DNA from: Henriciella sp.
Lineage (GTDB): Bacteria > Pseudomonadota > Alphaproteobacteria > Caulobacterales > Hyphomonadaceae
Length of the DNA stretch: 64,000 bases
NCBI GenBank assembly: GCA_017642885.1
Contig: JAEPOM010000002.1
Location: 62,001-126,000 of the forward strand
Reading direction: 5' to 3'
Shown: positions 35,896-44,881 of the stretch, piece after piece
Numbering within the stretch: the first letter of the stretch is position 1
How the letters are laid out: each line of letters opens with the position of its first letter
Made by a program: the position numbers and the translations under genes
The notes under the pieces: model-generated
What the model saw: the letters and a program-made list of their open reading frames with translations, nothing else
What the model was told of the DNA's origin: nothing
Database searches by the model: none

Positions 35896-36330
35896 ATGCG
35901 CGTTCTTGCGGCATCTCTTTTAATGTTTGGTGGCTGCGCCCTTCCGGCGATGGCCCAGCAAGACGTGCCTGAAATGCCTGCGCCTACGATCTCCGAAACC
36001 GATCAAGCTGAGCCGGACTGGTTCCAGAAGTTCAGCCTGAACGGCGCAAATCTTGATTCGCCTATCTGGCAGTCCAGCCCTGCACAAACTTTCAACCTCG
36101 CCTGGATCAAAGGTGATCGTTGGAGCCTCAGCCTGGACCTAACGTCACGCGGTGAGGGCTCTCTCTTGCCTCGCGAAGAAATGCTGGCTGAAGCTGAGTT
36201 TCGTATCACCCCGCGCATCTCTGTGGGCGGTGAACTAACCATCGGTGCTGAAGAGCTCGATGATACAGCGCAATGGGAAGAGCAGGAAATCGAAGCCGGC
36301 ATCCGACTTCGCTCCGCTTTCAAGTTCTAG
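35896..36330 (+). CDS. NtrZ-like periplasmic regulatory protein
   Basis: 144 residues. Signal peptide ([19 protein letters not shown]), then a domain of short beta strands: [49 protein letters not shown], ending RLRSAFKF. These features resemble NtrZ of Caulobacter, a periplasmic protein that inhibits the phosphatase activity of the NtrY sensor kinase. The name is by resemblance; ntrYX are not in the window. A CtrA box overlaps its promoter region. AGGAG lies ten bases before the ATG. Confidence 0.6.
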   Translation: MRVLAASLLMFGGCALPAMAQQDVPEMPAPTISETDQAEPDWFQKFSLNGANLDSPIWQSSPAQTFNLAWIKGDRWSLSLDLTSRGEGSLLPREEMLAEAEFRITPRISVGGELTIGAEELDDTAQWEEQEIEAGIRLRSAFKF

Positions 36331-37424
36331 GCTTTAGCGCCTTTTTTACCCCCACCATAAGCCGGATCCGCTTGCGCGGACGTCTCATCTAATGGCCAAC
36401 GCGGACGCGCAGCGAAAGCGAGCCCGTCCTCATCCATCCGTCCCGCCACCAGCCGTTCGGCCCCGGCCAGAGCGATCATTGCGGCATTATCTGTGCAGTG
36501 CTTGAGTGGCGGTGCGATCAGCGTCGCGCCTGCATCCTTGGCGACCATTTCCAATGCTGCCCGAATGGTCTGATTGGCCGCAACGCCGCCGGCCACCACC
36601 AAACGTGTCGCGCCGCTATGCTGACCCTTGAACTCTGCAAGCGCACGTTCCGTTTTACCGGATAGACAGTCCGTGATCGCTTGCTGGAAGGAGGCACAGA
36701 GATCAGCGCGTGCTTGATCATCGAGGGGTTCGTTTTCCACAACCCTCGCTGCGGCGGTTTTCAATCCGGCGAAGCTGAAATCGAGGTTCGGTCGATTGAG
36801 CAGAGGGCGGGGTAAATCAAATCGGGCCGGATCTCCCTGCGTCGCCAAGCGTTCCACAGCCGGGCCGCCCGGAAAGCCAATACCAAGTGTCTTTGCGAGC
36901 TTGTCAAAAGCTTCGCCTGCCGCGTCATCAATCGTCGATCCAAGCCGGTGGTAAGATCCCAACCCGGTGACGTCCAGGAACTGACAATGCCCGCCGCTGA
37001 CCAGCAATAGCAGATACGGGAACGGGCACGCCTCAGCGAGCCTGGGCGACAGGGCGTGACCTTCCAGATGATTGATTGGGATGAATGGCTTCCCTGCGGC
37101 CATCGCAAGAGCCTTCCCCGTCATCATTCCAACCATTACGCCGCCGATCAAGCCAGGCCCGGATGTCGCTGCTATGCCGTCCAACTCGACCAGCGCGAGA
37201 CCGCTATCCTCAAGCGTCGCTGCAATCACTGAATCGGTGATATCGGCGTGCGCCCGTGCAGCGATTTCGGGAACAACGCCGCCATAGGGCGCATGTTCTT
37301 CGATCTGACTGTGCACCGTTTCTGCGAGGATCTCGACTGTGCCATCGGGACCACGCGTCAACACGGCCGCTGCGGTTTCATCGCAGCTGGTTTCAATCCC
37401 CAGAATAGTCACGTGGTCAGACAT
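36327..37424 (-). CDS. tsaD: tRNA N6-adenosine threonylcarbamoyltransferase
   Basis: 365 residues; makes the t6A37 modification in ANN-decoding tRNAs with TsaBCE. Motifs: [16 protein letters not shown], the metal-binding [23 protein letters not shown] and [16 protein letters not shown]. Start at ATG 37424; the longer frame would run into the GH5 gene. Its stop overlaps the end of the convergent NtrZ-like gene. Confidence 0.96.
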   Translation of the reverse strand: MSDHVTILGIETSCDETAAAVLTRGPDGTVEILAETVHSQIEEHAPYGGVVPEIAARAHADITDSVIAATLEDSGLALVELDGIAATSGPGLIGGVMVGMMTGKALAMAAGKPFIPINHLEGHALSPRLAEACPFPYLLLLVSGGHCQFLDVTGLGSYHRLGSTIDDAAGEAFDKLAKTLGIGFPGGPAVERLATQGDPARFDLPRPLLNRPNLDFSFAGLKTAAARVVENEPLDDQARADLCASFQQAITDCLSGKTERALAEFKGQHSGATRLVVAGGVAANQTIRAALEMVAKDAGATLIAPPLKHCTDNAAMIALAGAERLVAGRMDEDGLAFAARPRWPLDETSAQADPAYGGGKKGAKA

Positions 37425-37464
37425 CTCGCGGATATAGCCAGTTCGCTGCCGACTTGAAACCGCC

Positions 37465-38457
37465 TCAGTCCAGCAAGGCCGATTTGAGTTGGGGAATCCA
37501 GGCCTCGGCTTCGACGTCATAGGCTTTCAATTCACCCGCAAAATCCCAGTAACACCAGGACATGCCGCGCGCCTCAATCCCTTTGCGCAAGGCCTTCGTC
37601 CATCGCGCGCGCTGGCGAACCGGCACTTTCTGGAATACTCCAAATTCTCCGACGAAGACCGGCATGCCGGACTCAGACTGCACTGCTTGCGCCGCATCCA
37701 GCCGTCGTTTCATCGTCGCTCTGTCACTTCTGGAGCCCCATCTCAGTCCGGTTTCCTTGCGATCCGTCCAATGCGCCCCCTGATGCGTAAAATCGAACGG
37801 GATATAATCATGATAGGTCAACATCACCCGCTCCGCAGCGACGGGGTTTGACTTAATCAGCGCATTCAATTGCCCCCAATCCGCGGTTCCCAGAATGACC
37901 CAACGATCAGGATGATCTTGCCGGATACGTTCCAGTAGCCGCGCATTGATGGCATCCGTGCGCGCCACGGTCATCTTGCGGTGCGGTTCGTTGATCGTCT
38001 CAAAGATAAGATTGTCCGGCGCGCCAACATAGTGGTGCGACAGCTGATCCCAGAGGCCCTCCAAGCGGGGTTCATTTCGATCCGGATCGCTGTTTAGACC
38101 GGAGAAATGGTGGACATTGACGATAATGTTGAGGCCGATCTCGTTCGCCCAGCCAACAATCTCGTCGACCCGTGCGAGCATCGCAGGATCAATCGTGTAC
38201 GGCGCCTCGTGCGCCGAATGAGCTGACCATCGGACAGGCAATCTAATTGTATCGAACCCGGCCCGCTTCAACCGAACGAGATCAGATCGCCGTACCGTGT
38301 AGCCCCACTGGCCTTCGTATACCGCTTCGAGCGCGCTCCCCATATTCATACAGCGCGAGATGGGCGAATCGACCGCTACGTATGATCGCGACCCCACATC
38401 GCTGACATTAACGCAGCCCGCCAGGATCAGCCCCAGCGCCAACAGCACCTTGCGCAT
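37465..38457 (-). CDS. GH5-family glycoside hydrolase (lipoprotein)
   Basis: 330 residues. Signal peptide with lipobox LILAGC, then a TIM barrel: [20 protein letters not shown], the acid/base Glu in IFETINEPH and the nucleophile Glu in [10 protein letters not shown], the clan-A arrangement of cellulase-type GH5 enzymes; a CYWDF segment follows. Likely cuts a beta-glucan at the cell surface. AGGAGAG precedes ATG 38457. Forty bases upstream of tsaD on the same strand and divergent from hemC. Confidence 0.88.
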   Translation of the reverse strand: MRKVLLALGLILAGCVNVSDVGSRSYVAVDSPISRCMNMGSALEAVYEGQWGYTVRRSDLVRLKRAGFDTIRLPVRWSAHSAHEAPYTIDPAMLARVDEIVGWANEIGLNIIVNVHHFSGLNSDPDRNEPRLEGLWDQLSHHYVGAPDNLIFETINEPHRKMTVARTDAINARLLERIRQDHPDRWVILGTADWGQLNALIKSNPVAAERVMLTYHDYIPFDFTHQGAHWTDRKETGLRWGSRSDRATMKRRLDAAQAVQSESGMPVFVGEFGVFQKVPVRQRARWTKALRKGIEARGMSWCYWDFAGELKAYDVEAEAWIPQLKSALLD

Positions 38458-38535
38458 ATTGTCTCTCCTGCCACCCCCGGCTTGCACGCCGAATAGATCA
38501 ACCTTAGCTGGACTCAACACAGATTTGGAGCCGAG

Positions 38536-39483
38536 ATGTCAAGCGCTATCACTGTTCGAATAGGAACACGGGGCTCGCCGCTGGCGCTGTATCAGGCCAA
38601 TTTGATCGCGTCGGAGCTCGCGCGGGTCAGTGGCGGGACTGTGCGCGGCGAGATCGTGACATTCACGACAAAAGGCGACCAACTGACCTCCGAGCGCTTG
38701 ATCAATTCGGGCGGCAAAGGCCTATTCACGCGCGAAATCGACCGCGCGGTTGATACTGGAGAAATCGATCTCGGCGTGCACAGCCTCAAAGACGTCCCAA
38801 GCATTCTTCCCGACGGTCAAAGTCTGATCGCTTTTCCAGAACGCGAAGACCCGCGCGATGGCTTCCTAACCAGCAATGGGCTCTCGCGCCTCCAGGACTT
38901 ACCCGAAGGTGCCGTGCTTGGAACCGCGAGCCTGCGCCGGGAGTCTCAAGCGCTCGCCTTGCGTCCAGACCTGAAAGTCATCCCGTTTCGAGGACGCGTC
39001 GAGACCCGGATCGAGAAACTCAAACGCGGCGAGGCGGATGCCACTTTTCTCGCCATGGCCGGCTTGAAACGATTGGATCTGGACCATCTCGCCCATCCCG
39101 TGGCGATGGGCGATATGTTGCCCGCCGCGGGTCAAGGGATCATCGCGGTCGCCGCACGCCCAGACGCGTTGCGGGAAGAAGTCGGGGCAGCGCTCGCTCA
39201 AATCGATCATGCAGCAACGCGCGCCATGGTGGCCGCCGAGCGGGCATTTCTGGCCGAGCTCGACGGGTCGTGTCGCACGGCAATGGCAGCCCAGCTTCAG
39301 AACGTGGACGGAACCTGGCGCTTGCGCGGGGAAGTTCTGACTCCGGATGGTCAGACCAAGTGGACCGCCCATGGTGAAGCCCTGATATCTGCCGGTCTGG
39401 ATGACCTGTCCGCCATGGGCCGCAGCGTCGCCGAAGAGATCCGCCAACAGGCCGGTGGTGATCTGCCGGTATTTACGGACTGA
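38536..39483 (+). CDS. hemC: Porphobilinogen deaminase (hydroxymethylbilane synthase)
   Basis: 315 residues; joins four porphobilinogen units in the haem pathway. Motifs: [61 protein letters not shown] and [12 protein letters not shown], in which the Cys attaches the dipyrromethane cofactor. Opens the hemC-hemD-Mic60-hemY unit. Confidence 0.97.
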   Translation: MSSAITVRIGTRGSPLALYQANLIASELARVSGGTVRGEIVTFTTKGDQLTSERLINSGGKGLFTREIDRAVDTGEIDLGVHSLKDVPSILPDGQSLIAFPEREDPRDGFLTSNGLSRLQDLPEGAVLGTASLRRESQALALRPDLKVIPFRGRVETRIEKLKRGEADATFLAMAGLKRLDLDHLAHPVAMGDMLPAAGQGIIAVAARPDALREEVGAALAQIDHAATRAMVAAERAFLAELDGSCRTAMAAQLQNVDGTWRLRGEVLTPDGQTKWTAHGEALISAGLDDLSAMGRSVAEEIRQQAGGDLPVFTD

Positions 39484-39492
39484 TTTATCTTC

Positions 39493-40236
39493 ATGAGCGA
39501 TGCTCCAATCTCCGTCTTGATCACGCGCGCTGAGCCGGGCGCGAGTGAGACAGCGCACCGGGTTGAAACACTCGGCCTGCGGGCCTTGAAGTCACCGGTT
39601 TTGGCGATCCAGTCGCGCCCGGATGAAGTCATTCCCGACCTGCAATCGCTTTCTGGTCTAGTCTTCACCAGCGCAAATGGGGTTCGCGCTTTTACAGACC
39701 GGTCTGACGATCGAAGCCTCGCTGCATGGTGTGTCGGCCCTGCGACCTCGAAGGCCGCCCGAGACGCGGGATTTGAGGCAGTCCGTGAGTCAGCCGGTAA
39801 CGCAGTCGACCTCGCTGAATACATCGAGCGCAACAGCGCTACTTCTCGCGCCCCCTCATCCGCCCCGTTACTTCACGTGGCCAATCACGCCGCGAAAGGC
39901 GATCTGAAGCGGACATTGGAAGCATATGGATTTCGGGTAGAGTTCGCACCGCTCTATGAAATGCGCGTGGCCCCTTCCCTTTCTAGCGAGGCGACGCAAG
40001 CGCTCGCAGCTCGTGACCGGATAATTGTGCTCATCCACTCGGCCAAAGGCGCCGAAGCATTCGTTCAGCTCTACGCGGAGAAGCCCGTTTCGGGCCTCAC
40101 CATTGTCGCCATATCCGAGACCGCCGCGCAGCCTTTGAGCGCCCTCTCCCCCGAAACCGTCCATCTCGCGAGCGCGCCTAATGAGGATGGCCTGTTCGAC
40201 GCGCTAGCATCTGTAATTGCCACACTTTCGGCCTGA
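39493..40236 (+). CDS. hemD: Uroporphyrinogen-III synthase
   Basis: 247 residues in two Rossmann-like halves (VLITRAEPGASETAHRVETLG; LLHVANHAAKGDLKRTLEAYGF). Sequence is poorly conserved in this family, so the name rests partly on the position nine bases after hemC and the GLVFTSANGVRAF motif. Converts hydroxymethylbilane to uroporphyrinogen III. Confidence 0.88.
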   Translation: MSDAPISVLITRAEPGASETAHRVETLGLRALKSPVLAIQSRPDEVIPDLQSLSGLVFTSANGVRAFTDRSDDRSLAAWCVGPATSKAARDAGFEAVRESAGNAVDLAEYIERNSATSRAPSSAPLLHVANHAAKGDLKRTLEAYGFRVEFAPLYEMRVAPSLSSEATQALAARDRIIVLIHSAKGAEAFVQLYAEKPVSGLTIVAISETAAQPLSALSPETVHLASAPNEDGLFDALASVIATLSA

Positions 40237-40284
40237 AGCGACACCATGTAGAGTGAAAGACATCGGATTAACGGAGACCTGCTC

Positions 40285-41421
40285 ATGACCTCATCATCCC
40301 TGCCACCTGAAACAGGGGATGATCTGCCGATTGATGCGGAGTTCGAGCCGGCAGAAATCAAGTCAGATCCGGAAAAAGGCACGCCCAGTGGGCCGGGCTG
40401 GATCGCCTTTGGCGGACTGGGCCTTTTCACGCTTGTCGGCTTTGCCCTCGCGGCTGGCAGCGTGGGTTTCATTCCGGGCTTTCAACCAGGCGCTAGCAAA
40501 ACCGCAGCTCTGGAAACCCGCCTGGACGCGGTCAGCGCCACACATGCTTCAAGCGCTGAACAGGCCGTAAGCCAAGGTGCGGAAATCGCCGCCCTGAAAG
40601 GACGCGCCGATAGCCTGCGCGCAGATCGCACCCGCACCGTTACGGACATGCGAGCGATGCGCGACGAAGTTGACTCCATTCAAGCTGATATCGCCGCCCT
40701 GCAACGCGCGCGCGTTGCATCCTTGGCAGAAGGAGCCGGAAGCCAGAATGATGCCGCCGCGCCAGCGGGCGTTGCAGCTCTGGACGCACGGATCTCGGCG
40801 GTAGAGGACGCATTGGTATCGCAGCTCGACGGCTACAATCTGGCGCTCGACCTGTTGAAAACACGTCTCGACGCGCTGGAAGAAAAAGCCGGTGCAGAAT
40901 CACTGACTGCGACGTCAGCCACCAATAATCGCACCGAGGCCGCCCTGGCTTTGTCCGCCATCGAAGCCGCAGCCCGGCGTGGACGTCCCTTCTTGTCGGC
41001 CTATCAGCGCCTCAATACAGCAATGCCGGGCAATGGCGCCGTTCGCAGCTTATCATCCGTCTCATCAAAAGCGGTTCCCACACGAGCCGATCTAACGGCG
41101 ACCCTTCCCCCACTCATAGATGCGGCGCTCGACCAAGAAGCGCGGACAGGCGCTGGCGGCTCTGGCTGGATGCGCGATCTTTTTGGCGATGGTATTCAGG
41201 TTCGCCGCAAGGATGCAGTGTCGACGCGTGACCATTTAGATCTTGCCACCTCCGCACTCGATGCAGGGGAAATGGCTGAAACGATTGAACATATCCGCGC
41301 GATCGACACCGATCTTCAGCCTGTCTTCACAGATTGGCTGCAAAATGCGGAAGACCGACATCTCTTGGAAGAGACCCTAGAGGCCCTGCGCCTCACAATG
41401 ATTGCGGAAGAGCGCCCATGA
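40285..41421 (+). CDS. Mitofilin-domain inner-membrane protein (alphaproteobacterial Mic60)
   Basis: 378 residues. Acidic cytoplasmic N-terminus, one transmembrane helix at about 38-62 (WIAFGGLGLFTLVGFALAAGSVG), a coiled coil at about 75-200, and a C-terminal mitofilin-type helical domain (AIEAAARRGRPFLSAYQRL, DHLDLATSALDAGEMAETIEHI). The order hemC-hemD-mic60-hemY is known from alphaproteobacteria and supports homology to Mic60, which shapes mitochondrial cristae and, in some alphaproteobacteria, intracytoplasmic membranes and outer-membrane contact. Its stop overlaps the next start by four bases. Confidence 0.85.
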   Translation: MTSSSLPPETGDDLPIDAEFEPAEIKSDPEKGTPSGPGWIAFGGLGLFTLVGFALAAGSVGFIPGFQPGASKTAALETRLDAVSATHASSAEQAVSQGAEIAALKGRADSLRADRTRTVTDMRAMRDEVDSIQADIAALQRARVASLAEGAGSQNDAAAPAGVAALDARISAVEDALVSQLDGYNLALDLLKTRLDALEEKAGAESLTATSATNNRTEAALALSAIEAAARRGRPFLSAYQRLNTAMPGNGAVRSLSSVSSKAVPTRADLTATLPPLIDAALDQEARTGAGGSGWMRDLFGDGIQVRRKDAVSTRDHLDLATSALDAGEMAETIEHIRAIDTDLQPVFTDWLQNAEDRHLLEETLEALRLTMIAEERP

Positions 41422-42845
41422 TCATCCTGTTCTTGATCATATTGCTGATCGTCCTGGCGGGCATTTTTGTGATGTGGGCCTCGCGCCTGCCTGGCGGCCT
41501 GATTCTGGATCTCGGCGGCGGCACCGTCTACGAATTTGAAATCGTCTGGGCGTTGCTGGCAATCCTTCTGGTTGGCGCGGCGATGGCGCTGATCTGGTCC
41601 CTACTGACGGGCCTGGTGACACTGCCCAGCCGATTTAGCCGCTCGCGCAAGGCCTCCAAGGTCAAGGCGGCGAACAAGGCGCTCGCAGATGGCCTGCTCG
41701 CGGCTGAAGCCGGTGATGCGGATTTGGCGAAGAAGCTGTCCAAGAAGGCCGCGCAGCACGCCGACGATGATCGCTTAAAGTTGCTCCTTGAAGCCCGAGC
41801 GTCAGAGATCTCGGACGACTGGTCCGGCGCCGAGCGCGCCTGGGGACAACTCGCCCGCCTGCCGGGTGGACAGCTCGCAGGGCTGCGCGGTGCAGCATCT
41901 GCTGCGAGCGCCCGCGGTGACAGTATCTCAGCCGAAGCCCGCACCCGCGAAGCGCTTGAAATGAAATCCGGCGCTGACTGGCCGTTCAATGCTTTGTTTG
42001 ACAGCCAGGTAGCTGCCGGAAACTGGAACGAAGCGCTCAAAACTCTCACAGCGGGTGAGAAGCGCGGTCAGATCAGCGGCGAAAGCCTTCGCCGTCGCCG
42101 CGCTGTGCTCTACACCGCTCAAGCCGCGGCGCTGCAGCACAATGAGCGCAAGGAATCGCAGCGCCTGCTGGCTGAAGCGATCCGCTCCGCCCCGTCTTTC
42201 CCGCCTGCCGCCTGGCATGGCGCGCGCCAGTTGATGATCGAAAATAAGATCAAAGCAGCGCAAGGCGTTCTGGAACTTGGCTGGAAAGCGCGGCCGCATC
42301 CTGCGCTGGCGCAACTCGTGCGCCGCCTCGAGAGTAGCGCCACGCCCGCCATGATCGCGCAGCGCCTGAAGGCGCTGGCGGCCGCAAACCCAGACCATCG
42401 CGAAAGCAGGATCCTGACCGCTGAGCTCGCGATGCAAGATCGCGACTGGCTAGGCGCAGTCAAAACGCTGGCTCTGCTGGTTGAAGAAAAGCCCACAGCT
42501 CGTCTTTGTTTGCTGCTGGAAAAGGCACTGCGCGGCTATGGCGACCTCACAGAAGCGGAACGGTGGGGGCGTATGGCCGTTACCGCTGCACGCGAGCCTG
42601 AATGGTCCGACATGGACCCACGCGGCACCGCCTTTCAATACGCCGCGCGCGACTGGTCACGCCTGGTCTATGCCTTCGGAGATGCTGGCAACATGGTGCA
42701 CCCGCGCTATGAGTCATCGGAGCGCGAGCTAGACGCCAGCCGCCCCATTGCTCTGCCTGCACCGGGATCCAGCCGATCTGAGCCGAAGGCCCCAAAAACC
42801 GAGGTTGTGACGCCGCCGCTCGACTATGTGCCAAGCGAAGACTAG
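41418..42845 (+). CDS. hemY: HemY-type TPR membrane protein
   Basis: 475 residues. Two N-terminal transmembrane helices (IILFLIILLIVLAGIFVMWA and IVWALLAILLVGAAMALIWSL) joined by the HemY_N segment, followed by a cytosolic TPR solenoid (AAEAGDADLAKKLSKKAA, LLEARASEISDDWSGAERAW and more). Not the protoporphyrinogen oxidase also called HemY. Role in haem synthesis is inferred from position. ATGA overlap with the Mic60 gene stop. Confidence 0.87.
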   Translation: MIILFLIILLIVLAGIFVMWASRLPGGLILDLGGGTVYEFEIVWALLAILLVGAAMALIWSLLTGLVTLPSRFSRSRKASKVKAANKALADGLLAAEAGDADLAKKLSKKAAQHADDDRLKLLLEARASEISDDWSGAERAWGQLARLPGGQLAGLRGAASAASARGDSISAEARTREALEMKSGADWPFNALFDSQVAAGNWNEALKTLTAGEKRGQISGESLRRRRAVLYTAQAAALQHNERKESQRLLAEAIRSAPSFPPAAWHGARQLMIENKIKAAQGVLELGWKARPHPALAQLVRRLESSATPAMIAQRLKALAAANPDHRESRILTAELAMQDRDWLGAVKTLALLVEEKPTARLCLLLEKALRGYGDLTEAERWGRMAVTAAREPEWSDMDPRGTAFQYAARDWSRLVYAFGDAGNMVHPRYESSERELDASRPIALPAPGSSRSEPKAPKTEVVTPPLDYVPSED

Positions 42846-42899
42846 GCCCGCAGCGCTAAACGGCCCAATCTGTCCAGACACTTTTCCTGCCTGAAACGC

Positions 42900-42931
42900 C
42901 TTCCATAACGGCATTGTCATCCCTATCTATG
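42900..42931 (+). promoter_or_regulatory. Sigma-32 (RpoH)-type promoter of rpoH
   Basis: CTTCC at 42900-42904 as a -35 element and CCTATCTATG at 42922-42931, an exact fit to the alphaproteobacterial RpoH -10 pattern CYTATNTNNG, with an 18-base spacer counted from CTTC. The -35 differs from the consensus CTTG in its last base. The rpoH start codon is 134 bp downstream. This suggests RpoH autoregulation, as known for Caulobacter rpoH. Confidence 0.6.
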
Positions 42932-42959
42932 CGAATTCGCGATAGGGACTATTCGCGAT
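42921..42959. repeat. Nested inverted and direct repeats in the rpoH leader
   Basis: CCCTATC (42921-42927) and GATAGGG (42941-42947) form a 7-bp inverted repeat that encloses the 10-base palindrome GCGAATTCGC. ATTCGCGAT occurs twice (42935 and 42951), 16 bp apart. Position over the -10 region and leader suits a regulator site or an RNA hairpin that responds to heat. Confidence 0.5.
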
Positions 42960-43064
42960 TGAGGGAAAGACGCTGCCGATGATCGGGGCTATGACCCTCA
43001 CCAACGATAGAACTGGAACAGGTGCTTCAAACAAGAAGGTCTGCGAAGGGGAATAAGGAGGACC

Positions 43065-43964
43065 ATGATGGCCAACCCAACTGCGAGCCGTGCGCTCACG
43101 CTGAGCCCTGAACAGGGCCTTAGCCGATACCTCTCAGAAATTAGAAAATTCCCGATGCTTGCCAAGGACGAGGAGTTCATGCTCGCAAAGCGCTGGCAAG
43201 AACACGAAGATTCCGACGCTGCGGAAAAAATGGTGACGTCTCACCTGCGCCTCGTGGCCAAGATCGCCATGGGCTATCGCGGCTACGGCCTGCCAATGGC
43301 TGAGGTGATCTCAGAAGGCAATGTCGGCCTGATGCAATCGGTGAAGAAGTTTGATCCCGACAAAGGCTTCCGCCTTGCGACTTACGCGATGTGGTGGATC
43401 CGTGCGAGCATTCAGGAATACATCCTGCGCTCCTGGAGCCTGGTGAAGCTTGGGACGACCGCCGCTCAGAAGAAGCTGTTCTTCAATCTCCGCCGCATGA
43501 AAGGTGAGATTGATGCGCTCGACAATGTTCAGCTGAAGCCTGATCAGGTCAAACACATTGCTGACAAGCTGAACGTCTCGGAAAAGGACGTCATCTCTAT
43601 GAATGGCCGGATGAGCGGCTCCGATGCCTCGCTCAACGCCCCAATGGGCGCCGAAGGCGACATGGAGTGGCAGGACTGGCTCGAAGATGATGAGCCCAAC
43701 CAGGCCGATGAGTTTGCCCGCACCCAGGAATTCGATGCCCGTATGGATTTGCTCCAAACCGCAATGGCAGACCTGTCAGAGCGCGAACAGCACATCTTGC
43801 AGGAACGTCGCCTGACCGACGAACCCAAGACGCTGGAAGAGCTCTCTGTGGTTTATAATGTCAGCCGCGAGCGGATCCGTCAGATCGAAGTGCGAGCCTT
43901 TGAAAAGCTCCAAAAGGCGATGCAAAAAATGGCCAAGGAAAAAGGTCTGCCTTCGGGAGTTTAA
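43065..43964 (+). CDS. rpoH: RNA polymerase heat-shock sigma factor (sigma-32)
   Basis: 299 residues. Region 2 has VISEGNVGLMQSVKKFDPDKGFRLATYAMWWIRASIQEYILRSWSLVK; the Q-x-K-L-F-F-N-L RpoH box (AAQKKLFFNLRRMK) distinguishes heat-shock sigma factors from others. Region 4 has [31 protein letters not shown]. It has a strong AAGGAGG just before two consecutive ATGs (43065 and 43068); the second has the better spacing. Directs transcription of chaperone and protease genes. Confidence 0.97.
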   Translation: MMANPTASRALTLSPEQGLSRYLSEIRKFPMLAKDEEFMLAKRWQEHEDSDAAEKMVTSHLRLVAKIAMGYRGYGLPMAEVISEGNVGLMQSVKKFDPDKGFRLATYAMWWIRASIQEYILRSWSLVKLGTTAAQKKLFFNLRRMKGEIDALDNVQLKPDQVKHIADKLNVSEKDVISMNGRMSGSDASLNAPMGAEGDMEWQDWLEDDEPNQADEFARTQEFDARMDLLQTAMADLSEREQHILQERRLTDEPKTLEELSVVYNVSRERIRQIEVRAFEKLQKAMQKMAKEKGLPSGV

Positions 43965-43969
43965 GCCAC

Positions 43970-44851
43970 TTGAACGGTTTGAATCTCATCCAGATTACTG
44001 ACAGGGGCGATCCACGGATCGCCCCTTTTGTTGGTGTGCGTGAGCGTGATCTGACGGGCGGCGCGGATGGGCGATTCATTGTCGAGGGCAAGGTCCCGCT
44101 GCAGATCCTGCTGACCCGGTCACGGTTCGCGGTCGAAAGTCTTTTTCTGGGCGAAAACCGGATCGCGCCGCTCGCCGACATCCTTGCCGACGTTCCGGAG
44201 GACATTCCGGTCTACACTGCCCCGCAAAGCCTGATGGATCAGGTCGTGGGGTTTCCCATCCACCGGGGTGTTCTGGCGTGCGCGCGGAAGGGTGCCGCAC
44301 TAACGCTGCAGACGCTCTTTTCCGCTAAGCCCGAACGCGTTCCGGGGGCTCAATCGGCACGTCCAGACCAGAGGCGGGAGGTCCCGGATCAAGTCCGGAA
44401 TAGTCGGACCCTTTTAGTGCTCAACCAGATCTCCAATCATGACAATGTCGGCGGCGCATTTCGCAACGCCGCGGCGTTTGGAGCGGACGGGGTAATCCTC
44501 GATGCTGGATCCTGCGATCCACTCTACCGCAAGTCGATCCGCGTTTCGTCCGGCAGCACGCTTTGGCTGCCCTATCATCATGGTGGTACCGGTGCAGAGC
44601 AGATCGCAGCGCTGAAAGCGGCAGGGTTCACGGTTTGGGCGATGACGCCGAGGCACGAGGCTCGCCCGCTCGCAGAGCTTAAGCGGCCCGATAAACTCGC
44701 CATTCTGCTCGGTGCTGAGGGACCAGGTTTGCCTGATACGCTAATTACAGCGTGCGAACCGGTGCGGATCCCAATGCGCACGGGCTTTGATAGTGTTAAT
44801 GTCGCGACCGCTGGTGCGATTGCCCTATCGCATGTATTCAAGCCAGACTAA
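43970..44851 (+). CDS. TrmH/SpoU-family RNA 2'-O-methyltransferase
   Basis: 293 residues from a TTG start six bases after the rpoH stop. An N-terminal substrate-binding part (RFIVEGKVPLQILLTRSRFAVESLFLGENR) precedes a SPOUT methyltransferase domain with its three motifs: NHDNVGGAFRNAAAFGADG, LGAEGPGLPD and RTGFDSVNVATAGAIAL. The linker contains about 25 residues (around PDQRREVPDQVR) that come from a common palindromic repeat (see 44383). RNA target is not predictable. An upstream TTG at 43979 is also possible. Confidence 0.86.
   Translation: MNGLNLIQITDRGDPRIAPFVGVRERDLTGGADGRFIVEGKVPLQILLTRSRFAVESLFLGENRIAPLADILADVPEDIPVYTAPQSLMDQVVGFPIHRGVLACARKGAALTLQTLFSAKPERVPGAQSARPDQRREVPDQVRNSRTLLVLNQISNHDNVGGAFRNAAAFGADGVILDAGSCDPLYRKSIRVSSGSTLWLPYHHGGTGAEQIAALKAAGFTVWAMTPRHEARPLAELKRPDKLAILLGAEGPGLPDTLITACEPVRIPMRTGFDSVNVATAGAIALSHVFKPD
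44383..44398. repeat. Palindromic alphaproteobacterial repeat core inside the TrmH gene
   Basis: CCCGGATCAAGTCCGG has inverted arms CCGGA/TCCGG. Longer versions of this GATCAAGTCC repeat are frequent between genes in alphaproteobacteria. Here it is translated in frame in the linker of the methyltransferase. Full limits of the element are not clear, perhaps 44340-44405. Confidence 0.5.
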
Positions 44852-44881
44852 CGCTCGGAAACGAGAGAGACGGGAGTTTCG

